Shown: positions 7,740 to 17,047, counted from the first letter of the stretch. The stretch is 64,000 nucleotides of DNA from Brevibacillus_D fluminis_A (GCF_052072235.1 NZ_CM125436.1:1296001-1360000), one strand, 5' to 3'. Numbers and translations: made by a program. Notes: generated by a model from the sequence alone, not told the origin.

Positions 7740-8429
7740 TTAGAATGTGCGGTATGGCACGTATGGTTGCGGTTGTGGTTGGGTGTTTTGAGCAAGTGCA
7801 TAATCCTGGCGCACTTCGGCCACGTTTGTACCCGCGAATCCTGGCTGGAATATAGCTTGTGCCGTATTGCCAAAGGACTGCACTGGCATGTACGCTTGGG
7901 TGTTCATGCCTTGGGATGGAATGGCATGCATCGCAGCAAAAGCGTTTTGGCCGATGAAGCCGCCGCCTGCATTGCGAGCGCGCACTTCATTGACATCGGT
8001 GCCAGCGAAGCCAGGCTGGAAGATCGCTTGGGCGGTCGCAGGGAAAGAAGGTGCTTGCATGCCAGCTTGCATACCAGTTTGCATGCCTGCATGGATACCG
8101 GTGCCATACGCACCGAGGCCTTGCTGCTGCAGATAGCCGCCTTGATTCAAGTGGCGCACTTCTTGAACATTCGTGTTCGCGAAGCCAGGCTGGAAGATGG
8201 CTTGAACCGGAGTGCCGAGTCCGATGTTGCCGGAGAGCCCTGTTCCGTATGTAGCGGTGTAACCGGTGGAAAGCGCAGGAGCAGCGTAGCCGCTGTTCAA
8301 CTGACGCACTTCTTGTACGTTCGTGCCTGCAAAACCCGGTTGGAAAATGGCGTTTGCGCTACCTAATGCAGATACTGGCTGATAGGACATTTGAGACTGT
8401 GCAAAGGGACTTTGATTTTGATAATTCAT
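7740..8429 (-). CDS. Four-repeat gamma-type SASP-like protein
   Basis: 229 aa, starting at ATG 8429-8427, 8 nt after AGGAGGT. The product is rich in Gln, Asn, Ala, Gly and Tyr and carries four copies of a block reading AIFQPGFAGTNVQEVRQLN or close to it (around residues 27, 77, 134 and 192), separated by variable Gly/Ala/Gln/Met linkers. The block resembles the FASETNxQxVRxQN repeat of gamma-type small acid-soluble spore proteins (SspE), which are amino-acid stores degraded at germination. The usual TEFASE protease site is altered to PGFAGT/PGFANT. It neighbours spore coat genes. The assignment rests on the repeat pattern and context; a coat or matrix protein is the alternative. Confidence 0.62.
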   Translation of the reverse strand: MNYQNQSPFAQSQMSYQPVSALGSANAIFQPGFAGTNVQEVRQLNSGYAAPALSTGYTATYGTGLSGNIGLGTPVQAIFQPGFANTNVQEVRHLNQGGYLQQQGLGAYGTGIHAGMQTGMQAGMQAPSFPATAQAIFQPGFAGTDVNEVRARNAGGGFIGQNAFAAMHAIPSQGMNTQAYMPVQSFGNTAQAIFQPGFAGTNVAEVRQDYALAQNTQPQPQPYVPYRTF

Positions 8430-8526
8430 GGATGTCCACCTCCTGCCTTCATTGTGCGCAGGAGGTGGCTGATCCATGCACAGGTTCCAAAAAAAGTAAC
8501 TTTCTCATTTCACTGACAAGAACAAA

Positions 8527-8556
8527 CAAGCCGGGAACTTTCGTTACCCGACTTGT
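8527..8556 (-). terminator. Terminator of the ATP-grasp gene cluster
   Basis: ACAAGTCGGG...CCCGGCTTGT stem read on the minus strand, followed by TTGTTCTTG. The stem overlaps the stop codon of the last ATP-grasp gene. Confidence 0.65.
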
Positions 8557-9854
8557 ATATTCAGTTTCGGATGCAAGCTTGCGACATGCTGCGCGTATTG
8601 GATCAAGGTTTTGAGCGAGGATTGACGGATCGCCGGCTCGTCGAATTTCTCCGGCTTGGCATTGGCCTCGAAAAACCAGAGCATGCCGTCCGCCGTAAGC
8701 CCGAGATCCATGGACATTTCCCCAAGGCAGCTGATCTCGTCAGCGAGCGAGCGGGCCACGGTCAGAGCAGCGTCCTCGATTTTGGCGAAGATGATGCCAG
8801 CCCTTTCACCGAACAGATGGTTTAACACCCGTGCAGGCGATTGGATGCTGCCGCCGCGCGGCACATGCGTGGTGATGCTGCGTGCCCCCGCCTGGCGGAT
8901 GCCGATGCCCGTAATCCCCCATTCGCCAATGCCGTTCTTCTGCACCAAAACCCGTATGTCAAACGGTCTTCCTTTATAACGGGCCAAGTTAATTCCTTGC
9001 TGGATGATATATTTTTTCTTTTTCACAAGCTGTTCGATATGCTCCCAGACGTCATCGATGGAAGCGAAGTGCTTGGTGATGGACGTGCGGGCGTAGACGC
9101 GGCGCAGCTGCCAGCGGTTGTTGAGCTGCTCGAGACGCATGATGCCCTGACCGGCTTTGCCCGTCACCGGTTTGAGATAAACCAAGGGATAGCGGGAGCA
9201 GAATGAACGCAAGCGCGTCAGCGTATCGAGCTTGCGCGTTTCCGGCAAGAAATGCTGGGTTTGCTCCAAGCGCCCGAGTGAAGCGAAGAGCGCCTGCTTG
9301 TTGAAGAAATGCATGTTGAATAGGGTAACCCCCGGCATTGACGAAATTTTCGTCAGGGCAGAGCTAACTTCTTCCTTCATTTCTTCCTTGCGCGTAGGCA
9401 CACGGTTGTAGACAACGTGTGGAAAGGGAAATTCAGACTCTGCCCAGACCCCCTGCTTTTCATCGTATACGAAACCGCGGACACAGTTTTTTTCCCAGTC
9501 GATGCTTGCAGGTGTAAACACATAAACCAAGGCACCCAGCTTTTTACCAGCGAGAAAAATGTCTTTGAAATTTTCCCGATTGCCCCGGAACGTTGACCCG
9601 TAACCGACGGTCAAGATGCCGATCAGCGGACCGATCTTGATGGTATCGTTTGACCACTTCCATCGGATACGCGTGCGAATGCGACCGGGCGCCTGCGCCG
9701 GAAGGCCGATGAACAACGGCTTGTGAACGTTGCACGGACCCAGGTTGAGCGTGATTCGCTTACCGTTTCGCCGATAAGGTTTCAGCCGCGTGTCTTGCAG
9801 GTACCATCTGCCCGAGGGAAGAATAGTCAGCCAACCGGAGTTTATTTGGGACAT
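8544..9854 (-). CDS. YheC/YheD-type ATP-grasp protein (4th of cluster)
   Basis: 436 aa, starting at ATG 9854, 7 nt after GGAGGA. The family is linked to the spore coat in Bacillus and has an ATP-grasp fold, so it should ligate a carboxylate to an amine or similar nucleophile; the substrate is unknown. Seen: an N-terminal small domain (about 1-100) with GPLIGILTVG, then ATP-binding YLKPVTGKAGQGI near the middle, IQQGINL, and Mg-binding MDLGLTADGMLWFFEANAKP near the C-terminus. It is the last gene of a four-gene minus-strand run and lies 38 nt after the third gene. Confidence 0.88.
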   Translation of the reverse strand: MSQINSGWLTILPSGRWYLQDTRLKPYRRNGKRITLNLGPCNVHKPLFIGLPAQAPGRIRTRIRWKWSNDTIKIGPLIGILTVGYGSTFRGNRENFKDIFLAGKKLGALVYVFTPASIDWEKNCVRGFVYDEKQGVWAESEFPFPHVVYNRVPTRKEEMKEEVSSALTKISSMPGVTLFNMHFFNKQALFASLGRLEQTQHFLPETRKLDTLTRLRSFCSRYPLVYLKPVTGKAGQGIMRLEQLNNRWQLRRVYARTSITKHFASIDDVWEHIEQLVKKKKYIIQQGINLARYKGRPFDIRVLVQKNGIGEWGITGIGIRQAGARSITTHVPRGGSIQSPARVLNHLFGERAGIIFAKIEDAALTVARSLADEISCLGEMSMDLGLTADGMLWFFEANAKPEKFDEPAIRQSSLKTLIQYAQHVASLHPKLNIQVG

Positions 9855-9892
9855 GGAAATTCCTCCTTCCAGCTCGACACTTCATGGCGGGC

Positions 9893-11269
9893 TTAAAAGT
9901 TGGCCAGATAGCGGCTGTAGTCGACAATCAAATTGCGGGAGACGGCATCGGCTTCCTTCAGCCTGGCGTGTTTGAAGATGGACCGGCCTGGCTTGGAGTT
10001 CGCCTCAAACATCCAGACATTTCCTTGCAAATCGATGCCCATATCAAGCCCCAGTTCACCTAAATAGACGCCCTTGGCGTCTTCAATGGCGGAAGCCAGA
10101 CGGATGGAGGCGTTGCGGATGCGCTCCTCAATCAGGCTTTTTTGTTTCCGGAACAGATGGCTGAGCAATTCTTCGCCGGGGATGACCATCCCGCCGGTTC
10201 GCACGTGGGTGGTGACGCTGCCGGCCCCGGCGACTTTGGCGGCCATGCAGGATACGACCCACTCGTTCGCCTGGTTTTTGTGCAGGTGAACGCGGAAATC
10301 AAACGGGCGGTTTTGGTACGTGCACAGGTTGATTCCTTGCTGGATCAGGTAAGCACTTTGGCGACGCGTGCGGAAGATGTGCTGGAACAGAGCCGAGATC
10401 GATTTGAAGTGGCGCTTCACATTGCCGCTGCCGTTGTGGTAGGAGACATCGTAGCCTCCTGTGACTTGGGTCACCTTGATGATGCCGTACCCAAGGCTTC
10501 CGTTTTTCGGCTTCAAATAGACGATCGGGTATTGACGCAGCATCGTGCGCATCAGCTGCAGACTCGGCGTCGTGTACGTCTCCGGTATATACTCGTTGAC
10601 CTCGGGATTCGGGTAAAGCAGCTGATGGACGCCCCATTTGTTGAAAAAGCCCTGGTTGAACATGGGCAGGTTTCTCAAGTTGGCCAAGCGCAACTTAAAC
10701 TGCTGCACATGCGGCAGCTTCTCGGCCCCACGCGAAGGAATGCGGTCATACACCACGTCCGGCAGTGCGGTCAAAAGCTTTTTCCATTCGTAGCCGCCTT
10801 GTTTCTTGGGCCGCAGAAACCATGCGGAAACCGTGTTCCGCTCCCAATTGACGTCAGCTGGAGAGAAGATGAAGTAAAAAACGCCTTTTCCTTTCTGCGC
10901 GAGCAGCAACTTGTGGAAAAATGAGCTGCGCGGCCCGATCGGTTTGGCGGCGTTGTTTTGCACGCCGGTTGTGACGATCCCGATGGCGGGGCCGATGCGC
11001 AGCGTGTCGCCGTCGCGCTTCAAGTGAATCAGTCCGCCATGGGGAACACCAAGCTCTTCTTTGATGGAGCTGGTCAATTTGACGACATTGCTGTTATCTC
11101 CAGCTTTTTTGTCCTGGAACACGGTTGCCATCGTCTCGCGTTTTCCAAGCGATAAGGTGATTTGCTGACGAGGCCGGAGCTGTAATTGCTGGCAAATCGA
11201 AGGCGGCAAGACAATCCCTGCCAATTGGGGATAGGAGAGAAAGCGCAGCCGCACGGTGATTGAATCCAT
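9893..11269 (-). CDS. YheC/YheD-type ATP-grasp protein (3rd of cluster)
   Basis: 458 aa from the ATG at 11269. The frame is open further upstream, but AGGAGGT followed by 8 nt points to this ATG, and the ribosome binding site sits in the last codons of the preceding gene. Domains: an N-terminal beta-rich domain (about 1-130, with GPAIGIVTTG), then ATP-grasp with YLKPKNGSLGYGI, YLIQQGINL, RVHLHKN and LGLDMGIDLQGNVWMFEANS. The conserved KP and E-N residues for ATP and Mg are intact, so it should be catalytically competent. Substrate unknown. It is separated from the preceding gene by 2 nt. Confidence 0.88.
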   Translation of the reverse strand: MDSITVRLRFLSYPQLAGIVLPPSICQQLQLRPRQQITLSLGKRETMATVFQDKKAGDNSNVVKLTSSIKEELGVPHGGLIHLKRDGDTLRIGPAIGIVTTGVQNNAAKPIGPRSSFFHKLLLAQKGKGVFYFIFSPADVNWERNTVSAWFLRPKKQGGYEWKKLLTALPDVVYDRIPSRGAEKLPHVQQFKLRLANLRNLPMFNQGFFNKWGVHQLLYPNPEVNEYIPETYTTPSLQLMRTMLRQYPIVYLKPKNGSLGYGIIKVTQVTGGYDVSYHNGSGNVKRHFKSISALFQHIFRTRRQSAYLIQQGINLCTYQNRPFDFRVHLHKNQANEWVVSCMAAKVAGAGSVTTHVRTGGMVIPGEELLSHLFRKQKSLIEERIRNASIRLASAIEDAKGVYLGELGLDMGIDLQGNVWMFEANSKPGRSIFKHARLKEADAVSRNLIVDYSRYLANF

Positions 11270-11271
11270 GC

Positions 11272-12384
11272 TTAGTAACCTCCTACACGCTCTTTCATAA
11301 GATAGTTGGCGTACGAAATGGGCTGGGTCACAGCACGAAGCCGAGCGGTGCTGTCGTCGATCATGCGAAATACGGCGCGGCCCGGTCTGCTGTTGACCTC
11401 GATCAGCCATACCCTGCCTTGTTGATCGACACCGATGTCGATTCCTAACTCAAACAATGAGCCATGGTGTTTTTCCAGAGCAGGGGGCAAGACAGAAACG
11501 AGAGCGTTGATTTCCGTTTCGATCATGGCTGTCTGGGAAGGTGAAAAATGATCGGCAAGGAAGCTGGATAACGGGACGGCATGCCCGCCTCCATGCAAGT
11601 TGGAGGTGATGCTTTCCTTGTTGCCGAGCCGAACCGCTTTTCCGGTCGTTTGCCATTCGCCAGACCCGTTTTTTTGCACCAGCACCCGAACGTCGAACGG
11701 GACGCCGTCTCGAGTAGAGAGCGACAGGTAAGGCTGAATGATAAAGTTGAGGCCAGCCGTGAAGCTTGTGACAAACTGCCTCACCTGGGCCAGCGTCCGA
11801 AACGAACGGCGGAACGGTACATTGGTGCGGCGCGCGCGTCCTGTCGCTTCATAGCCGTTACCGAATTTTGCGAAACGCACGACACCATAACCGTGCGTTC
11901 CTGACATCGGTTTGATTACAACCGCCTCGTGGGATTTCAGGCGCTCCATCATCTCGGAAATGACGAGCGGCTTTGTATCCGGAAGCCATTTGGTGATCTC
12001 GGGCAGGCATTCTAGCATCTTGTAAACCTCCCACTTTCCGGACAGACCACGGCCCATAAACATGATTTTGGGGTCATTTTGCAACTTCTCGATAAATGGT
12101 TTATAGTTTCGGTAAGCAGGCCCCATAAAGCATCGGTCATAAATGAGCGGAGGCAGCGGGAACGTGCGCGTATGCCAGACGCCGTTTTTATATTCGTACC
12201 CGATTGTCGTGCGCGAATCGAAGTCCACCTGACGCGGAGAAAATACAAAGACACGGATGCCCACCTTGCGTCCGACTAACGTCAAGTTCCGATAATACTC
12301 TTTTTCGGTAAAGGTAGGCCCGTTGCAATACGCAATGATTCCTAAGTTATACCACTCTTTCGATTTGGTTATTTTTCTTTTCAT
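11272..12384 (-). CDS. YheC/YheD-type ATP-grasp protein lacking the N-terminal domain (2nd of cluster)
   Basis: 370 aa, starting at ATG 12384 after AGGTGA. Unlike its three neighbours it has no N-terminal beta-rich domain of about 100 residues and begins almost directly with LGIIAYCNGPTFTE, the segment that in the others reads GxxIGxxxxxYG. The ATP-grasp core is complete: VIKPMSGTHGYGVVRF, FIIQPYLSL, RVLVQKNGSGEW, and LGIDIGVDQQGRVWLIEVNS. The missing domain may determine partner or substrate binding, so this copy may be specialised. It follows the first gene by 6 nt. Confidence 0.88.
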   Translation of the reverse strand: MKRKITKSKEWYNLGIIAYCNGPTFTEKEYYRNLTLVGRKVGIRVFVFSPRQVDFDSRTTIGYEYKNGVWHTRTFPLPPLIYDRCFMGPAYRNYKPFIEKLQNDPKIMFMGRGLSGKWEVYKMLECLPEITKWLPDTKPLVISEMMERLKSHEAVVIKPMSGTHGYGVVRFAKFGNGYEATGRARRTNVPFRRSFRTLAQVRQFVTSFTAGLNFIIQPYLSLSTRDGVPFDVRVLVQKNGSGEWQTTGKAVRLGNKESITSNLHGGGHAVPLSSFLADHFSPSQTAMIETEINALVSVLPPALEKHHGSLFELGIDIGVDQQGRVWLIEVNSRPGRAVFRMIDDSTARLRAVTQPISYANYLMKERVGGY

Positions 12385-12390
12385 GAATGG

Positions 12391-13830
12391 TCACCTACGA
12401 TTGCGTTTCTTCAATGATTTGGTAGCCAATGGTTTTCGTCGTTTTTTACGTGTCGGTTTGATCTTAGGAAAGCCACCCAGAAACTTTGCGTACTCATACA
12501 AACGGCGTACCGATGGGCGAGCTCGTCTGGGCAGTTCTTCCTGGCCCTCGGGGATATTGAGGGTAGTGGTCGCCTTGGAAGGTTTGCTGTTGACTTCCAG
12601 CAGCCAAATGTGACCGTGGATATCCACCCCCAGATCGATGCCGAATTCGGCATATTGCCCGCCCATCGAGGTTTCGAGCATCTCGGCAAGAGAGAGCGCC
12701 GTCCTTTGCAGCGTTTGCGGCGAGGGCCTCATGGTGGTGGCCCACGGACCGCAGACGGCGAGCGCTTGCTTTGCCTGCATCATGGTGCCGCCGCGCGCTA
12801 CGTTGGAAACGACGCTGCCCGCGCCAATCCGTGCCACCATGGAAGTGACGGCCCATTCGCCATTGCCGTTTTTTTGAACGAGAACGCGGAAATCGGCGGT
12901 TCTGCTTCCGCTGCGGATCAGCTTCAGCCCTTGTTGTAGCAAGTAGTTTTTGCCTTGCCCAATCTTTTTTAAGGCGCGGTGAAGAGAGGGCAGATCTTTA
13001 TGTGTTTTGGCAGAGTAGCTGCTTGCCAGCTGATAGCCGGATGGGCCGCGGCGAATGCGATAGACGCCTTTTCCCATGCTGCCGTTTGCCGGTTTCGCGT
13101 AAAGAAAACGATGCTGATCCAGCATTTCTTTCAATTCGTTCAAGTCGCCCAGACAAATGGTTTTGGGCAAAAATTCAGTTGCTTCTGGCACGGAAGAGAG
13201 TGCCTTGTGCACGTGCCACTTATTGAGAAAGTGTTCATTAAAAAAAGCAATGTCATGCTCGCGGCAGCGTTTGATCATCATCTCCGCACTCTCTGACCGT
13301 TCGCGCTGCCGTGATGCGAGACGGTTGTAAATGCTTTGCGGGAGCGGCAGCGTGCGCATGTGCCAGTTGCCGTTTCTCCGGATCAGGCCGCGAACGGTCT
13401 TCGTTTCCCAATTGACATCGTGGAGCGTAAAAACGCTGACGACGCCCGCATGCTGTCTGCTGATGTCGACAAGCTCATTGAAAAACGGTGTGAAGGAACC
13501 AAACGGATCTCGCGGGTCTTTGCCATAGGCAGAAACCAGAACACCGATATAGGGGCCAAAAATGATGCGCTCTGCAGTAGCATCATAGCGCATCAAAAGC
13601 GGCACACCTCCGGGGAGAAGCAGTGAACGGGCGAGTGTAGGGGTCATTTGTACCACTCGGCCTGCCTCTTTACCCTTCACTTGAGCCCTGTGCGTCTGGG
13701 AGCCGAATTGAATGACGACGGAATCGGCAGGGATGGATAGCTGGCGCATGAAGGACTGGGGAATGGCAACGTCGCATTGTTCGGCTGTTCGGGGTTCAAG
13801 TGCCTGGATCATCGTACGTACATATGACAT
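12391..13830 (-). CDS. YheC/YheD-type ATP-grasp protein with basic tail (1st of cluster)
   Basis: 479 aa, starting at ATG 13830, 6 nt after AAGGGGA. N-terminal domain (about 1-110, with IIFGPYIGVLVSAYG), then ATP-grasp: YAKPANGSMGKGVYRI, YLLQQGLKL, RVLVQKNGNGEW and FGIDLGVDIHGHIWLLEVNS. The last 25 or so residues form an Arg/Lys-rich tail (TRKKRRKP...KKRNRR) absent from the other three copies, which could bind nucleic acid or an acidic coat component. It heads the four-gene run and is divergent from yheB, as in the B. subtilis yheB-yheC-yheD neighbourhood. Confidence 0.88.
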   Translation of the reverse strand: MSYVRTMIQALEPRTAEQCDVAIPQSFMRQLSIPADSVVIQFGSQTHRAQVKGKEAGRVVQMTPTLARSLLLPGGVPLLMRYDATAERIIFGPYIGVLVSAYGKDPRDPFGSFTPFFNELVDISRQHAGVVSVFTLHDVNWETKTVRGLIRRNGNWHMRTLPLPQSIYNRLASRQRERSESAEMMIKRCREHDIAFFNEHFLNKWHVHKALSSVPEATEFLPKTICLGDLNELKEMLDQHRFLYAKPANGSMGKGVYRIRRGPSGYQLASSYSAKTHKDLPSLHRALKKIGQGKNYLLQQGLKLIRSGSRTADFRVLVQKNGNGEWAVTSMVARIGAGSVVSNVARGGTMMQAKQALAVCGPWATTMRPSPQTLQRTALSLAEMLETSMGGQYAEFGIDLGVDIHGHIWLLEVNSKPSKATTTLNIPEGQEELPRRARPSVRRLYEYAKFLGGFPKIKPTRKKRRKPLATKSLKKRNRR

Positions 13831-13917
13831 GGCTATCCCCTTCCAGGAGGCTTTAGGTTAGTCTTATCTTATGAGCAGTGAAGTTCTTTGGTTACATCGT
13901 ACAGAGGGGTGTTAGGC

Positions 13918-15072
13918 TTGGGTATTGGAATGCTTGCGGTCAATGTCATAATCGGCTCCGTCATTGGTGGAGTAACGAATGAACTGGCTATCAGGATGTT
14001 GTTTCGCCCTTATCATCCTTGGAAAATAGGCGGCGTCCGGGTGCCGTTTACCCCGGGGCTGATCCCCCGGCGCAGGGATGAAATCGGGATTCAAATGGGG
14101 CGTTTGGTGCAGGAGCATCTGCTGACGCCCGAAGGAGTAAAACGCGCGCTTGCCAAAAGCGATTTGGAAGGGACGCTGCGCGCCTGGCTGTCCAACGTGG
14201 CGCTTGCCCAGCTTGGGCAAGAGACGACGCTGCGGGACTGGCTGCGGACGTACGTGCCAGCGCTGATTGCCGAGGATGGCAATTTCGGGGAGGCGGTGAA
14301 AGAGCCGCTGCGCCAGGCATGGAACAACGGGGTGGAGCGTTGGCTGGAACAGATGGCAGATAAGCCGCTGCGCGCATTTTTGCCACCTGCAGGTGAAGAA
14401 AAGCTGGAACGGGAAATGGCAAGTCTGACCAGGTCGCTGTTTGCCCGCTTGCGGGATCACCTGAACAGTCCGGAAGGCCAGGAGAATCTGGCGGGCATGA
14501 TCAAAGGTGTTCTCGCAGGCGGCGGAGGGATGCTGGGCGGGCTTGTCGGCATGTTTTTGAACGAGGAAAAGCTCACGGCAATGCTGCTGCCGCATCTCGA
14601 CGAGCTGCTGCGCCGGGAAGATTTAGCAAACCGTGTGAGCGGGGTGTTGAAGCGCGAATGCGATACGCTGTTGGACAAGCCGTTTTCTGAGCTGCAGCGG
14701 TGGATCGGCGAGGACCAAATCCATGCGTGGCGCGAGCAGGCGTTTGTCCGCCTGGCAGCGGAAGGAGCAAAAGTGCTGGACAAGCGCATCTGCGATCTGA
14801 CGGCCCCGCTTCGCGAGCAGGTGCTTGGCGGCTGGATACCTCGCCTGTCAGCATGGGCGGTGAACGCGCTGCAGACCAATGTGGATGTCTTGTTTGGCAA
14901 GCTGCCGATCAAAGATATTGTGGCACGGCAGGTCGAAGGCTTTCCGCTTCAACGCGTCGAGGAGATGATCATCGGCATTTCGGGAAAAGAGTTTCGGATG
15001 ATCACGGTGCTCGGTTTCGTGCTCGGTGCCATCATCGGCCTCGTGCAAGGCTTGCTTACCCTTTTCGTCTGA
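13918..15072 (+). CDS. yheB: DUF445 family membrane-associated protein YheB
   Basis: 384 aa. TTG at 13918 follows GAGGGG by 8 nt and gives MGIGMLAVNVIIGSVIGGV, matching the family N-terminus; the frame upstream is open but has no ribosome binding site. A hydrophobic N-terminal segment (about 1-20), the signature TNELAIRMLFRPYHPW, GVRVPFTPGLIPRRR, a long helical middle with many charged residues, and a C-terminal hydrophobic segment (VLGFVLGAIIGLVQGLL). The function of DUF445 proteins is unknown; both ends are probably membrane-anchored. It is divergent from the ATP-grasp genes, with an intergenic gap of 87 nt. Confidence 0.88.
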   Translation: MGIGMLAVNVIIGSVIGGVTNELAIRMLFRPYHPWKIGGVRVPFTPGLIPRRRDEIGIQMGRLVQEHLLTPEGVKRALAKSDLEGTLRAWLSNVALAQLGQETTLRDWLRTYVPALIAEDGNFGEAVKEPLRQAWNNGVERWLEQMADKPLRAFLPPAGEEKLEREMASLTRSLFARLRDHLNSPEGQENLAGMIKGVLAGGGGMLGGLVGMFLNEEKLTAMLLPHLDELLRREDLANRVSGVLKRECDTLLDKPFSELQRWIGEDQIHAWREQAFVRLAAEGAKVLDKRICDLTAPLREQVLGGWIPRLSAWAVNALQTNVDVLFGKLPIKDIVARQVEGFPLQRVEEMIIGISGKEFRMITVLGFVLGAIIGLVQGLLTLFV

Positions 15073-15138
15073 CCTTTATTCGCCCTTTTTGTCTGTGGCG
15101 CATGACTAATTTTCCGCCGACTTTGGGAGAGTAAGCGT

Positions 15139-15894
15139 ATGAGAAAACGCACTCGAACCTTACTTGCACTGCTAACGATCATCATGCTGGCCGTACTTCC
15201 ACTCAGTTCGTCGGCTGTCGCCAAAAAGGATGGAAAAGGGCGCGCTTACTATGAAAAACGGGGGGAAATTGTGTGGGAGGTCCCTTCCGGACAAAAAGTG
15301 ATGGCGCTCACGTTTGACGATGGCCCGGATGCGGTGTTCACGTCGCAAATCGCCGAACTGCTGCGAAAGTACGATGCCAAGGCAACGTTTTTTGTCGTCG
15401 GATCACGCGTACTGAAAAACCCGAGCGTAGTCAGGCAATTGGCGGAAGACGGACATGAATTGGCCAATCATACGTTCAGCCATCCCAACATGCGACGGCT
15501 GTCTCCTGCCCGTCTGCACCGGGAGATCGAACAGACGCAGAAGGCGATCTATGATGTGACCGGCAAAAAGCCTGTGCTGTTCCGGCCGCCTGGCGGCTAT
15601 TATGACGAATCGCTCGTGGATAGCCTGAGAAAAGCCGGCTTCCTGGTCGTTCTGTGGTCGTGGCATCAAGACACGAAGGACTGGACGGACCCGGGGACCA
15701 ACAAGATTGTAGCCAAGGTGCTGAAAAATGCGAGGAACGGCGACATCGTCCTGTTTCATGACTACGGGGGCGCGCGCGAACAGACCGTTCACGCCATCGA
15801 GGAAATTCTCCCCTCGCTGCAGAAGGAAGGCTATCGCTTTGTAACCGTGTCGGAGCTTTTGACCTTGAGCAAAGTACGAGTAAACGGAAAATAG
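15139..15894 (+). CDS. Polysaccharide deacetylase (NodB domain), secreted
   Basis: 251 aa. An N-terminal signal peptide (basic MRKRTR, hydrophobic 8-25, AVA) directs export. The NodB homology domain (about 50-240) has all five motifs: TFDDGPD (catalytic and metal Asp), HTFSHPN (metal His pair), RPPGGYYD, DTKDWTDPG and VLFHDYGG. It removes N- or O-acetyl groups from cell-wall glycans or chitin oligomers. Similar to the PdaB/YlxY/chitooligosaccharide deacetylase group; since the window is spore-rich, a role in cortex or peptidoglycan modification is possible but not shown. A strong terminator follows. Confidence 0.92.
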   Translation: MRKRTRTLLALLTIIMLAVLPLSSSAVAKKDGKGRAYYEKRGEIVWEVPSGQKVMALTFDDGPDAVFTSQIAELLRKYDAKATFFVVGSRVLKNPSVVRQLAEDGHELANHTFSHPNMRRLSPARLHREIEQTQKAIYDVTGKKPVLFRPPGGYYDESLVDSLRKAGFLVVLWSWHQDTKDWTDPGTNKIVAKVLKNARNGDIVLFHDYGGAREQTVHAIEEILPSLQKEGYRFVTVSELLTLSKVRVNGK

Positions 15895-15896
15895 GC

Positions 15897-15943
15897 AAAA
15901 AAGCGGCTTGTGCCAGCAGCGTGCTGGGCAGGCCGCTTTTGCA
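15897..15943 (+). terminator. Terminator after the polysaccharide deacetylase gene
   Basis: AAAAAGCGGC(TT)...GCCGCTTTT stem with inner GCCAGCA/TGCTGGGC pairing, followed by TTTTGC. Close to the stop codon. Confidence 0.75.
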
Positions 15944-16095
15944 TGGAAAGCACATTGCAAGCGCGCGAACCTGTGGCAGAGTTTGGTATAATAAAAGGCA
16001 GACTGCGAACCAGTCAGATTGCGGACGCTTTGGAGATTTCGCTGCATGAAAGTACATAAGGATGAAAACGATTGTACGAAAAAGGAGGACATGAC

Positions 16096-16791
16096 ATGAT
16101 TCAAGTTACCTATCATGGACACAGCACAGTAGAAATCGCTTACAACGAACACCGCTTGATCATCGATCCGTTTTTGACGGGCAATCCTGTTGCAAAAGCG
16201 AAAGCGCAGGACATCAAGGTGGATTACGTGCTGCTGACGCATGGTCACAACGACCATATCCAGGATGCTGTGGAAATTGCCAAGGCAAACGAGGCAACGG
16301 TCATCGCAACATATGAACTGGCGATGTACATGGAAAGCCAAGGCTGCAAGGTTCATCCGCTTGGCATCGGCGGATCGTTTTCATTTCCGTTCGGGAAAGT
16401 CAAGTTTACGCTGGCCTTCCATGGCGCAGGCGAGCTTTTGCCAGGATCGTCTACCTTCCAGTTCCTCGGCTTCCCGGCCGGCATTTTGCTCTATTTAGGC
16501 GACAAAACGATCTATCATGCCGGCGATACCGGTCTGTTTGGGGACATGAAGCTGATCGGCGAACTCAACACGATCGATTTGGCGTTCCTGCCGATCGGCG
16601 ACAACTTTACGATGGGACCGGAAGATGCGCTCATCGCTGCACAGTTTTTGCAAGCGCGCGCCGTGGTGCCGATTCATTACAATACGTTCCCGCTGTTGGC
16701 ACAGGATGGAGACGCTTATATAAGACAGTTGCAGGAAAAAGGCATTGGCGGCAGCGCGCTTGCGCCAGGCGAGAGCTACACAATTGCCTAA
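16096..16791 (+). CDS. ytkL: Metal-dependent hydrolase, UPF0173 family (metallo-beta-lactamase fold)
   Basis: 231 aa. ATG at 16096 follows AAAGGAGG and gives MIQVTYHGHSTVEI, the family start. The metallo-beta-lactamase metal motif is THGHNDH, with further metal ligands in FHGAGELLPG, YHAGDTGLFGDM and PIHYNTFPLL. Members of UPF0173 (B. subtilis YtkL) are cytoplasmic hydrolases with no settled substrate. Monocistronic by position: a terminator lies upstream and another about 100 nt downstream. Confidence 0.92.
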   Translation: MIQVTYHGHSTVEIAYNEHRLIIDPFLTGNPVAKAKAQDIKVDYVLLTHGHNDHIQDAVEIAKANEATVIATYELAMYMESQGCKVHPLGIGGSFSFPFGKVKFTLAFHGAGELLPGSSTFQFLGFPAGILLYLGDKTIYHAGDTGLFGDMKLIGELNTIDLAFLPIGDNFTMGPEDALIAAQFLQARAVVPIHYNTFPLLAQDGDAYIRQLQEKGIGGSALAPGESYTIA

Positions 16792-16894
16792 TCAAAATGA
16801 AAACAAAATGTAATCCCGTTGTAATACTCCTGTAATATTTGCGGGGTAAGATAAAAGCACGATGAAAACCCCCTTAATGTATATACTTTTGAAG

Positions 16895-16923
16895 GTGTAG
16901 CACTGGCTGCACTCTTTTTTTTT
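16895..16923 (+). terminator. Terminator downstream of ytkL
   Basis: GTGTAGC-ACTG-GCTGCAC stem of 7 bp followed by TCTTTTTTTTT. Confidence 0.75.
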
Positions 16924-17047
16924 GCTACAGATTCGGTTATAGTTGTCGTGGGAGGGATACGGAATTCTCCCGCTTCACTTGAATTGCTGCATGGATTGGC
17001 CGATGCGATCCCGATAACTGTTGAGCAAAAGGGAAGGTGTTTTGCGA

